A DNA stretch of 64,000 nucleotides from Thelonectria olida. Lineage: Eukaryota; Ascomycota; Sordariomycetes; Hypocreales; Nectriaceae. Of the stretch, positions 10,081-19,643 are shown piece by piece; the first letter of the stretch is position 1; each line of letters starts with the position of its first letter. A program made the translations under genes and the position numbers. Where the stretch lies: assembly GCA_020736575.1 (NCBI GenBank), contig JAGPYM010000002.1, forward strand, positions 558,001 through 622,000. Direction: 5' to 3'. The notes beneath the pieces were generated by a model. It was not told the origin of the DNA and ran no database searches. It saw nothing but the letters and a program-made list of their open reading frames with translations.

Positions 10081-11567
10081 AATGGGCAACCGTGAATCGC
10101 GAACCGTCGAGGTGGGGGAGGGGAAAGAAGGTCGAGATGGAAATCAGGATGCGCTTACTCGCCAGGAGCAGATGCAATGTCGCTATTGTCGAGTGAATTG
10201 TACGGTTCTATGTTCCAGCCGCTTAGGAATCCATCGTATCGTTCTGTGAGCAGTCGGCAAGTGCTGCGCCAGGTGAGAAGGCCGAGAGTTGGAGACGAGC
10301 AGGTGGGAGGGATGATGGTCGAGATGCTTGAAGTGGAGCGAGAGAATGGGTTTATCGTGGGTATTAAGATTCGGAACAAGGTTTTGCAGTGTCTTGTCTT
10401 TGTATCATTATCTTGCTTGTCCGGAGTTTCAAGAGTTGTTTAGTTGGTGGTGCTGGTGTTGATGGAGGCACATGTTTGAGCGTGCGACTCGGGTCAAGAC
10501 GATGCCGTGCGACTTGCTTACGTCAGAGCCGGTTACACTAGGAAGAAAGAAGGCGGGCAATTGCGCATGTAACGATTGGGGGAAAGAGGATGCAGTGTAA
10601 AGTGGTAATTCAGTAGTAGGACAGCAGTTGAAGCTGGGTGTAATTGCTTTGGTTCAGTCAAGAGCCAGATTCAAACCACCGTCTTCCCTGCGGTAATCCC
10701 CTCATTTTTGTGCCGGGTATCCGGGGATCCGAATCTCGCCCAACCTTGTCAGACTGATCAAGTCACGAACCAGCGACACCAGCCACCAAATCAGGAAAAG
10801 ACTGAAGCCCTTGATGAGGGAGAGAGACTATTTCGAGATATTGAGAGCAAGAGGCAAGAAGTGAGCAAGAAACTTGCTCAAACAACCTCAATGGTCCGTG
10901 CTCACTGCGGCTCCCAATTGGTTCAGATCATCTCGGATCCCACTTGGCGTGTTTGTCTCGATACCTCTATGAACACCCCACGTTGGAGAAGCGGATCGAG
11001 CTGTGCCGAAGTTCCATGATTTCGAGAGGGAATGGTGATATCAATGGGAAAGAGTTGAGCTGTTTCGAGTTCAGCACGATGAAGATGTAAATTATCGAGA
11101 AGGAAGCGGGCATAAATGCCAAAAAGTGGTGGAATTCTCATCATGTCTACCCTCTTACACATGTCATGATAGTCTCATCCTCACCTCATCGACAACGTCG
11201 CAGCCTTCTCCTCGAATACGCTCCGTTTCACTCACCAGTAAATGTCACCTAGCCTCATGTGTAATACTGCCTCATGCATGTACCTGAAATTCGACCCAGG
11301 CCCCCGGCCCCTTGTTACACCAGCTGCCAGCCGCGTGCCGCCCGTTCCAGGCGATGCCGTCGACCTTGCCTTAGTCCCATGCCGCACCTCAGCTACAAAA
11401 GCCATTGACGTCGTCGCTCGGAGCTCGAGCTGCCCGTCTGTTGGACTTTTTTTTGTGTGTTACTCTTTCTCTCTCCTCCTTCAACACTCACTCGTCTGGT
11501 GCCATTGGCTCCCCATCTCTCACTCAACACCACTGCCAGCATCACCACCACCTACTCAGTAGTCAAA
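10081..11567. promoter_or_regulatory. Shared divergent promoter, reductase and Bim1-like gene
   Basis: This 1.5 kb non-coding stretch separates the two start codons of a metalloreductase and a copper-binding protein. An open stretch on the minus strand at 10155-10250 followed by GTAAGC may be an untranslated 5' exon of the reductase, which is inference. Other ORFs here (10708-11019 among them) have no motif. A cluster of copper-element-like sequences lies near its middle and is listed separately. Confidence 0.5.
10862..10904. promoter_or_regulatory. Palindromic copper-response-like element plus third half-site
   Basis: TGAGCAAG at 10862-10869 and CTTGCTCA at 10873-10880 form a perfect 8-bp inverted repeat around AAA. 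A third related half-site, GTGCTCA, is at 10898-10904. TTTGCTCA is the core of the S. cerevisiae Mac1 copper-response element, and TGTGCTCA-like sites are described for filamentous-fungal Mac1/Cuf1-type regulators. The cluster is about 780 bp from one start codon and 660 bp from the other. The sequence match is direct; regulatory function is inference. Confidence 0.4.
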
Positions 11568-12346
11568 ATGCGTACCGCTTCTCTCCTCTCGGCCGCCGCC
11601 CTCTACAGCGCCGCCTCGGCCCACTTCGTCCTCAAATACCCCGAGAGCATCGGCTTCAGCGACGACGACGAGGGCACCTCTCCATGCGGCGGCTTCACCC
11701 CCGACTTCTCGGGCGACAAGGTCGTCGACTTCCACGTCGGCGGCGAGGCCATTGCCCTCCGATCCACCCACCAACAGGCCAATTGGCTGTTCCGCGTCAC
11801 CACCGACCAAAAGGCCAAGTCTGGCTGGGAGCAAATCTTCCCCATTGTGCAGCAGAGCGGTCTTGGTGATTTCTGCGAGCCCTCTATTGTGCTCAACAGC
11901 AGCTATGTGGGCAAGAAGGGCGTGGTGGGCATCGTCTCCAATGCTCCCGACGGACTTTTGTATCAGGTAAACACTCCGGTCCAAAATACAACAATGATGT
12001 ACCATCGTGACTCACACTTTCCCAGTGCATCGCTGCGAACTTTGTCAAGGGTTCCGCCGACGCGCCAAGCGAGTGCAAGAACGCATCTTCGGTCAAAGCC
12101 TCCTTCACCGACGACAGCAAACTCTCGGCCCTCGTCAGCGACTCGGGCTCGGATAGCTCCAGCAGCAGCTCAGGCACCGAGACTGCTGCCTCGTCGACGT
12201 CTTCCGCTACCGAGTCGGCTGCTTCTTCCACCAACAGCGACAACGCCGCCCCTGGTCTGAAGCTGAGCTGGTCCGTTAATGGTTTGGGCAGCATGGCTGT
12301 GACTGTCGTGTCAATGGTTGTTGTCGGCGGTGCTCTCATGATTTAA
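11568..12346 (+). CDS. Bim1/X325-type GPI-anchored copper-binding protein
   Basis: Secreted cell-surface protein of the LPMO-like X325 (Bim1/Cbi1) family, which binds Cu(II) through the mature N-terminal histidine and in Cryptococcus helps copper uptake. Exons 11568-11966 and 12026-12346 give 239 residues. The signal peptide is residues 1-18 (ending AASA), so the mature protein begins at His19 (HFVLKYP), the defining copper ligand. SPCGGF, a VDFHVGGE stretch with another histidine, and four cysteines (SPC, FCEP, QCIAANF, SECKN) fit two disulfides. A Ser/Thr-rich stalk follows and then a hydrophobic C-terminus (LGSMAVTVVSMVVVGGALMI) typical of GPI attachment. The intron has a GTAAAC donor and CCCAG acceptor. 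It faces the metalloreductase across a shared promoter, suggesting coupled copper reduction and capture. It is not a catalytic LPMO by family precedent. Confidence 0.9.
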
Positions 12347-13271
12347 CGCGGCTGGAAAAGACTTGTACGATTAACGCATTGGATAGAGCATAATTTAACA
12401 AGACGCAGCTGGTGCTGGCTGGCTGGCTGTATATGATACGTCACTCTGGACCCTTAATCTTGTGATTCCGCACGATTCTTTGTTTACTTTGTTATGTTTA
12501 CTTGCCTGAAGTGAATCCAGCCTGTGGCTCTCAAGGCGACTCCCGCCATCAAGGTCAAGGCATGCCCAGGTGTCCCATCCGCACCGTATGAATCTCTCCA
12601 CCCCCTCCCTCTTCCATCCGCTTCACCTCTTCTCCACAGGAACCCTGCAAGGACCCTGAATCTGCATTAGACGCCGTTCCCATTTCCTAGCGCGCTAATG
12701 GAAGGTGATCGCGCAGTGGTGAGGGGTAGCTCCCCGAGCTCTCATCCGTCCTTCACCGTTTCCACGACATACACGCAGCCATTTGGATCGCGAATAGCAT
12801 CAATTGCTTCCTGTATGCCATCAGTTCGGTTCCTGGGCACACGGAAAACATCCATGACCGGCCGTGTGCATTCAATGGCTCAGATGCATCAAGTGACAGC
12901 TGAATTTTGCTGAATAAGCTCTGCGGCGCGAGTACCCGGAGCTCCCCCTCTGCAATAACCTGCACTTTATTTTTGCCTCTGCCTTTTCGCCAAAAACTCT
13001 CCCAGTTGAGTTATTCCGTGGGCTCATTTCTTGCTCATCTTCTCATTACTTCGATAGTTTTCTTTCACCAATTAGCGTTTCTGGCAGTGTATATATCCCC
13101 TTCGTTCCTCCCGCTCGAGTCGTAAACAACCATCGTCCGTAAACGTCCAAAACCATTCACTTGTCTTTTGGATATTTTCGACTTTCTCCTTCTACCAGCC
13201 CGGAATAGTCTGCTCCTCACTTTGGAGAATATTGTTTTATTCAGATTCTCTCTTTCATCACGAGAGTCGCC
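12347..13271. other. Intergenic, ABC-transporter promoter side
   Basis: Pyrimidine-rich tracts at about 13000-13260 look like a fungal promoter or leader. No gene or repeat recognised. Confidence 0.4.
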
Positions 13272-16200
13272 ATGTCTACATTTGGTCGACCCGACGAGGA
13301 GGAGCCTGTCGTGGGTGTCCTCCACCGCCGTCTTGGGCGCCATCACTACCACGGCTCTCATCGTCGAAGACACTCTCTCCCCGAATTCGAGTTCGATTTT
13401 AGCGTCTTCTTCAAGCCTGATATGGCCATCATGTTCAGTCTGGCGCTATTCTCGTTCCTCATTTTCTTCCTTTACCTGGCCCGACACGAAGTCCAGAAGC
13501 TGCTCCCTCGATGGTTGAAGCCCTTCGCCCAGGAGACCCCAGACGTCGTCAAGGATAGACGCTGGACCCTCTTCACTTTTGCTCTTGGTTTCATCGCTCT
13601 TCTCGGCCTCGCATCGTCCTTTTTCTCTGTTTTCACGCACCCAGAAGACCCTCTGTTCGTCTTCTCGACCATCTCATGGCTTACAGCCACCCTCCTTACA
13701 GGCGTTGATCGGCCGAGAAAGACCCCGAAATGTCTTCTGTTCCAGTACTGCCTCTTCCTGGCTGCGGAATTGACCATCTACGGAGGCTATTTCCTCGAGC
13801 ACAACAGGAACATACCCGATCATCTCCGCCTGTTGAGGACCGCCCTCGCCGCCATGGCCATTCTCGTCATTGGGAACATGCCCCTTCGCGACCCATCGTG
13901 GGACTCCTCCCTCATTGCCAACCACCCCATCGCCCCGACCAGCGACCTCCGAAGCCCAGAAGATAACCTCACCCTCTTCCGGTTCTTGACCATGACATGG
14001 CCTTACCCTCTCGCCAAATTGGCCCGCGCTCGAGAGATCTCGGTCGAAGATGTATGGCAGTTGCCTTTTGACTTTCAGCACACGTCGCTTTACATGGCCT
14101 TTCGGCAACTGAAGGGGAAACTTCTGCCCTGCCTCATCGAAGCAAACGGCCTAGATCTCTTCATTGCCACTATTCTATCTATCGTCGAGAAGGTGTCCGA
14201 GGTCTCGAATATCCGGTTGACGAGCAAGCTGTACAAAGCGCTCGACAAGAACGACCCCTCGGAAGCCGTGTTGTGGTGCCTCCTCATGTTGACCATCGAC
14301 ACTATCCGCCAGATCGCCAAGACGTCTGGTGGGTGGTACTCGCGCAAGGCCTATGAGCGATGTCGTGGCGAAACCTTTATCGCCTTGTTTGGCAAGCTGC
14401 TGACCCGAGCCGTGGCTGGATCCGAGTCGACAGAGAAGGATCCCAACGCCGAGGAGGACAGCGGCGAGTTGAGTACTCAGTCGTTTTCTAACAAGGTGTC
14501 CAACTTCTTTTCTCGCCTGTGCGGTCGCAAGAAAGCCAAGGCTGTCCGGTTCGACATCCAGTCCTCCTCTGCCTCAAACGCCAAGGTTGTCAACCTCGTC
14601 CGCGGAGATACCTACGAGATTTCCCAGAGATTCTGGGAATTCCCCAAGGTTGTCTCCCAGCCCATCAAGGTCATTTTCACCGTGTACTATCTCATTGACA
14701 TCATGGGGTGGTCATCGTGTGTTGGCTTTGCGCTGATGGTGCTCTTCCTCACCCTCAACACACTGCTTGTCCGTGAGTTGATCAAGCTTGAGAGAAAGCG
14801 GGCGGCGCACTCGGATAGGCGGGCGCAGGCCGTCTCGCACTTTGTCGAGGCTAGTCGTCCGTTGAAGCTGAATGGCTGGACTTGGTCGTGGAGCAGCAGG
14901 ATCATGAGATTCCGGGACATGGAGATGAAGCAGCGGCTGCAAATCTCGATAGTCAGCGCGGCCATCTCCACCATCAACGTCCTCGGCGGAGCCATGTATC
15001 CCTTGTCCAGCATCTCATTGTACACCTTGGTCCTGGGCGAGGGGCTTCCCAACGATGTCATCTGGCCTTCGTTACAGCTCTTTGTCCACTTGCAGACCAG
15101 TGTCAAAGAGGCTTTTGACATGATCTCGGCGTACTGGAAGGCATCGATCCCCGTCGAACGTGTCAACAAGTACATGGCGGAGCCAGACCGAACCGAGCAG
15201 CCCAAGCACTCGGTTAGCAAGGACTTGACATTCATGAATGCGTCGTATTGCCGACCTGCAACGAATCGTTGGGTGCTTCGACATCTCTCCCTCTGCTTCT
15301 CCACAGGTCTCTCTGTCATTCGTGGCAAGGTCGGCTCTGGAAAGTCCAGCCTTCTCCTGGCCATGCTCAACGAGATGGAGCTTCAAAGCGGCCACGTCTC
15401 TTGCCCCAACGAGCCCATCGCCTACTTTCAGCAACTCCCCTGGCTCCAAAACAAGACCATCAGGGAGAACATTGTCTTCCACGAGCATTTCGACCCTGCG
15501 CGATACCAACAGGTTATTCACGCTTGCGCTTTGCAGCCGGACCTAGACATGCTTCGTGAGGGAGACCAGACCAAGCTGGAAGAGGGCGGCATTGGTCTTT
15601 CTGGTGGACAAAAGGCACGTGTTGCCCTGGCTCGGGCTGTGTACAGCCAATGCCGCATCTTGCTCCTCGATGACCCTCTTGCAGCTCTCGACCACGACAC
15701 GGCCAGCACCATCGTCCAACGCTTCATCCGAGGTCCCCTGGCTGAGGGTCGAACAGTTGTAATGGTCACTCACCGCGATGATTTGGTCCTCCAAGATGCA
15801 TATCAGGTCATTGACATGGATGGCGGTGAGGCAAGTATTTTGTCTCCCGTGGAGTTGAGTGATGAACGTGGTCGTGCTCTTTCCTCTGAGTTCGTACAGG
15901 ATGACGCCCAAGACAACAGTGCCACTCTGAACAATGAGCCAAGTGTCAGCGCCGGAGCCAAAGATGATTTCGAGGAGCCATCTGAGACGGGCAGCATTCC
16001 TCTCTCCGTCTACCTCAAGTACATGGCAGCCGGTGGGTGGCATCTCTGGATCTTGCTGGCCGCATTCTACAGTGTTTCTCGGTACTGCGACATTGCTCAA
16101 GCCCGACTTCTCGAAGCCTGGGGGAATGAATCTGCCAGCACTGAAGTCACTCCCATGGTTTACTTGGGCCTCCCCAGCCCGAGCGAGCATCCCAAGACAT

Positions 16201-17675
16201 GGCTCTACGTTCTCGCTGGCATTTCTGTTGCTCAAGTTGTGTCCTTCGCCATCGCCCAGCTTCTCTTGGCAAACATCAGCATCAATGCCGCTCGAGGCAT
16301 CTTCAAAATGGCAATCAACAAGGTCAGCAAGGCGACGTTCCGGTATCACGACGTCACGCCTACTGGCCAACTGAAGAACCGCCTGGTGTCCGACATGGGC
16401 ATGGTCGATGGTGGCATTCTCGCACCCCTCGAGTCGTTCATCTACAGTTTGATCGCACTTGTGCTCAGTCTGATTGCCATCATGTCGCATCAGCCCGCAC
16501 TCATCCTCATCCTCATTAGCGTGGCTTCACTGTTCATCTACTTCTTCCGGATCTACGTCCCCATCTCCCGCTCTCTCCGCCGCATGGAAATGCGATACCT
16601 CACCCCCATCATCTCTAACATCGGTGTGATGCAAGACGGTCTCGTCACCATCCGCGCGCTGAAGGTCGAGGGACGTTTCCAGGACAAGCATCTCGATGCC
16701 GTTGACGATTTCCAAAAGCAGGACCATTTCTTCTGGAGCATGGCTTTCTGGCTCGACTTCAGACTCAGCATGTCCTCGGCTTGCACCCGCGTCCTCTTGA
16801 TTCTGTTCATGGTGTGGTATGGCACGCCTGCCAGTGCCGTTGGTTTCGTCTTGACCCAGACCACCGTTGCCATGGGCGCCGTTCAGATGCTCTGTGACAA
16901 GTTCGCAACTCTGCAACTCGATGCAGTTTCGCTAGAGCGCGTCAACCGGCTAAACGCTGTCCCCGAGGAACCAGCTGGCGATATTGAGCCTCCTCCCAAC
17001 TGGCCAAGCCCTCACGATACTGTTCGCTTCGAGTCGATGTCCTTCAAATACGCCCCCAATCTCCCCAATGTTCTCGATAACGTGTCTTTCGAGATCCCGG
17101 GTGGCTCTACATGTGCCGTCTTGGGAAGAACAGGATCAGGCAAGTCAACGGTCGCAAACGCTCTGTTGGCAACTGAAGCGCCTGCTGCTGGAAAGGTTAC
17201 CATTGGTGGTGTCGATCTCTCCCGAGTCAACCGCACGGCTCTACGCAACCACATCACCTACATCCAGCAGGACCCGACTCTCTTCCCCGGCACCCTACGA
17301 GACAACATCGATCCCGAGGGCAAGTTCACCGACACCGAGTGCAACTACGCCATTCACCGTGTCCTTGGTGAGGAATGGGGTCTGTATTCGCAGATCGACG
17401 CTGGCGGCAAGAATCTCAGTCAAGGCCAGCGCCAGCTCGTGGGTATCGGACGAGCGGTTTTGCGACGGAGCGGACTTGTCATTCTGGATGAGGCGACGGC
17501 ATCGATTGATCGGGCCACGGCTGCTCGTGTCCAGCTCATTCTGCGATCCGAGTTGGCAAGCAGCACGGTGATTACGATCGCGCATCGACTGGAAGCCGTG
17601 GAGGACGCGAACTGGTGCTTGAGACTACACCACGGAAAGGTGGTTGAGTGTGGGCCAACAAACCTGCTGGAATGA
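13272..17675 (+). CDS. ABC transporter, ABCC (MRP) subfamily
   Basis: Full-length ATP-driven exporter of the multidrug-resistance-associated type, probably in the plasma or vacuolar membrane. One uninterrupted exon of 1,467 residues. An extra N-terminal membrane domain (about 40-190) is followed by TMD1-NBD1-TMD2-NBD2. NBD1 has Walker A GKVGSGKS at 685-692, signature LSGGQ at 776-780 and Walker B ILLLDD at 796-801. NBD2 has GRTGSGKS from 1285, signature LSQGQ at 1382-1386 and Walker B LVILDE at 1402-1407. NBD1 carries Asp at 801 where NBD2 has the catalytic Glu1407, the usual ABCC asymmetry, so ATP is probably hydrolysed mainly at one site. Intronless coding over 4.4 kb contrasts with the intron-rich neighbours. 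Family members move glutathione conjugates, metals or metabolites. Substrate unknown; position next to the copper locus may be chance. Confidence 0.93.
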   Translation: MSTFGRPDEEEPVVGVLHRRLGRHHYHGSHRRRHSLPEFEFDFSVFFKPDMAIMFSLALFSFLIFFLYLARHEVQKLLPRWLKPFAQETPDVVKDRRWTLFTFALGFIALLGLASSFFSVFTHPEDPLFVFSTISWLTATLLTGVDRPRKTPKCLLFQYCLFLAAELTIYGGYFLEHNRNIPDHLRLLRTALAAMAILVIGNMPLRDPSWDSSLIANHPIAPTSDLRSPEDNLTLFRFLTMTWPYPLAKLARAREISVEDVWQLPFDFQHTSLYMAFRQLKGKLLPCLIEANGLDLFIATILSIVEKVSEVSNIRLTSKLYKALDKNDPSEAVLWCLLMLTIDTIRQIAKTSGGWYSRKAYERCRGETFIALFGKLLTRAVAGSESTEKDPNAEEDSGELSTQSFSNKVSNFFSRLCGRKKAKAVRFDIQSSSASNAKVVNLVRGDTYEISQRFWEFPKVVSQPIKVIFTVYYLIDIMGWSSCVGFALMVLFLTLNTLLVRELIKLERKRAAHSDRRAQAVSHFVEASRPLKLNGWTWSWSSRIMRFRDMEMKQRLQISIVSAAISTINVLGGAMYPLSSISLYTLVLGEGLPNDVIWPSLQLFVHLQTSVKEAFDMISAYWKASIPVERVNKYMAEPDRTEQPKHSVSKDLTFMNASYCRPATNRWVLRHLSLCFSTGLSVIRGKVGSGKSSLLLAMLNEMELQSGHVSCPNEPIAYFQQLPWLQNKTIRENIVFHEHFDPARYQQVIHACALQPDLDMLREGDQTKLEEGGIGLSGGQKARVALARAVYSQCRILLLDDPLAALDHDTASTIVQRFIRGPLAEGRTVVMVTHRDDLVLQDAYQVIDMDGGEASILSPVELSDERGRALSSEFVQDDAQDNSATLNNEPSVSAGAKDDFEEPSETGSIPLSVYLKYMAAGGWHLWILLAAFYSVSRYCDIAQARLLEAWGNESASTEVTPMVYLGLPSPSEHPKTWLYVLAGISVAQVVSFAIAQLLLANISINAARGIFKMAINKVSKATFRYHDVTPTGQLKNRLVSDMGMVDGGILAPLESFIYSLIALVLSLIAIMSHQPALILILISVASLFIYFFRIYVPISRSLRRMEMRYLTPIISNIGVMQDGLVTIRALKVEGRFQDKHLDAVDDFQKQDHFFWSMAFWLDFRLSMSSACTRVLLILFMVWYGTPASAVGFVLTQTTVAMGAVQMLCDKFATLQLDAVSLERVNRLNAVPEEPAGDIEPPPNWPSPHDTVRFESMSFKYAPNLPNVLDNVSFEIPGGSTCAVLGRTGSGKSTVANALLATEAPAAGKVTIGGVDLSRVNRTALRNHITYIQQDPTLFPGTLRDNIDPEGKFTDTECNYAIHRVLGEEWGLYSQIDAGGKNLSQGQRQLVGIGRAVLRRSGLVILDEATASIDRATAARVQLILRSELASSTVITIAHRLEAVEDANWCLRLHHGKVVECGPTNLLE

Positions 17676-19066
17676 TGCGGGAGTAGAGTGCTGGGGGGAG
17701 GCCAGCAGGTGTAAGAGTAGGAGATGCGATTTTGAGAAGTTCGGAGGGCTTGGTGGTACATAAGACGGCAACGCCATCTGTACATTGCTGTGGCATTTTG
17801 GGGTGTCCATATGTATGCCTGTTTGAGGAGATGAAACAGTGTTTCGTTTTGTGTGTACATTTTAGACATATCTTGGATAACCATCAAATTAGACATAGCC
17901 ATTCATTATGTAACATGAACAACGCTGAAGGGACCATACTGTTGGACTGGGAGTGTGCTGCACCTGTTGCAGCTTTGGATCCCGCAGCTGCCGCCATTCC
18001 TAAACGCAATCCGGAATACGGGGCCCTAGTATCTCGGGCTCATACATTTGGAAGCCATCGATATCTTCCCATCTTGTCGAAAATGTGTCCAAGCTGCCTG
18101 TTTCTGACATTCTTGTTGAGATCTTTCGGAAAATTAACACGATAGAAATAGTCGAAATCATGGAGGCTGATGTTAGTCAATGACATATAGGAGGTATAGG
18201 TCCTCGTCGGTAACGAATCGGGTCTGCTAACTTGTTGAGGATAGTCCGACTGGCTCAGTGGCGGTACTCGCGATGCCATGATCAGTGTTTCATGGATGGA
18301 ACAGAGTTTAAATTTATCGAGAATTACGAGATTATTTATGATTCTTGTCGTTTCTCTGAAGTTTGCCTTGACATACTCACGTTGGAGCTGTTTGGCACAA
18401 TGTGAGCGGCTGTGAAGAGTTGAGGCCAAAGCCGATCATGGGCTTGATACCACGAGACCTTTCCTCCACTTGTTTAATAAGCAGCATACAATCTCGCCAC
18501 GGTTCAGGGAAAATAGCCATCTCATCCTCATTTTTGCTATGCATTACTGGGAGCATTGCGTAGATGTGACAGTTCTAGCCAGTCTTCGTAGTAGCGCGTT
18601 GTCTGTAGGCGCTGACCAGCTTCTCAATGACTTTCAGGTCAATAGGCCTCATCATTCGGCGTGTTGGTTTCCTGTTTTCGATACTAAACCACTAAACAAA
18701 CTGAGTTGACGCAGAAAACAATATTCGCCGTTAATCACAGTCGCAGGTTTGAGCATGCATCACAGATGCAACTCAGCGGCTTCATCCTTGCACCCAGCTT
18801 CACTTTGATCTTCGAAGCTTGGATGGTGTTTGCATCTTGTGACCATGATTTCTACTTATCAATATTTGCTCATCATTAGGACGATGGCAGTTGTCGAAGA
18901 CTCCTCCGTTTGTGTCGCCTCCATCCAACAGCAAACTCCCACATCTGCTCACATTATTTAAGTCCTTAACTCCAGCAATTAACAACAGCTTATGTCTTCC
19001 TTCATCTTTTCAACTCTCCAACTGCCAATAAAAGTTCTCGGACGCAAAGGATCGCAACCTATCGCA
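17676..19066. other. Intergenic, no firm gene
   Basis: A minus-strand open stretch at 18040-18429 (starting regions read MASRVPPLSQSDYP and end DKMGRYRWLPNV) has no recognisable domain, and one possible intron (GTTAGC...CATCAG) does not give a longer frame. I leave it uncalled. The rest shows no RNA gene or repeat. Confidence 0.4.
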
Positions 19067-19342
19067 ATGTGTCGACCCTTCTGCTACATCTACCCAGACT
19101 GCGGCCACCCCGTTGGCTTGCCCGGCCTTTGGATTGTCGATAAATGCTTTAAATCTATTATTACACGCCGAGATTGCTGGATCCCACACAACATCGGCAC
19201 GTCGTCTATTGAGACGAGACACTGGCACCGACGAGGCTCCGTCGAAGGTTGCGAAGAGTGCCAACGTGAAGCCCTTGAACGCGCCGCGATAAAACGAGAG
19301 ATAAAACGTGAGAGGGATGAAGCCGGTAAGGGCGATGATTAA
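19067..19342 (+). CDS. Small Cys/His-containing hypothetical protein
   Basis: 91 residues from the ATG at 19067, or 116 if the upstream in-frame ATG at 18992 is used. I prefer 19067 because the protein then begins MCRPFCYIYPDCGHP, a layout like that of small fungal proteins starting with a Cys-rich patch. Cysteines and histidines are spaced as C-x3-C-x5-C-x1-H, later C-x4-H and C-x2-C (EGCEECQRE), which could bind one or two metal ions. The C-terminal third is a charged helix (LERAAIKREIKRERDE). I do not recognise a named family. No intron is needed. Confidence 0.5.
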   Translation: MCRPFCYIYPDCGHPVGLPGLWIVDKCFKSIITRRDCWIPHNIGTSSIETRHWHRRGSVEGCEECQREALERAAIKREIKRERDEAGKGDD

Positions 19343-19643
19343 AGGGCGGATGAGGAAGCTATGGACCCGAAGAGGCCTTTGAAGGGGGGCTTCACTCTTT
19401 GAAGAACAGAAACGGACGGAAAAGCCTCCTCGATTCTTACACATTAGCCTAATTTTGTGGCTTCGACCTTCCAGCGACGGCCAATGAACCCCCTTACGTC
19501 ACTATTTCGATCGTGAGGAAAGAAACGAGCGTGGAAAATAGGAGCATCGCTCATGAAAGAGTCTCGTTTATTGGGCTAGTAGTAGTTTGGGCCAAAATAT
19601 ATCCGACACCACCCACATCCTTGATGTTGTTATCATAGGTGTC
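19343..19643. other. Short intergenic
   Basis: Lies between two convergent genes. Nothing recognised. Confidence 0.4.

Noticed and set aside
15543..16490. Antisense ORF of 315 codons in the ABC transporter
   Set aside because: Shadow of strongly C/G-ending codons on the coding strand; no domain.
18040..18429. Minus-strand ORF possibly a small decarboxylase-like protein
   Set aside because: The MASRVPPL start is suggestive but the following sequence does not match, and splicing does not improve it.
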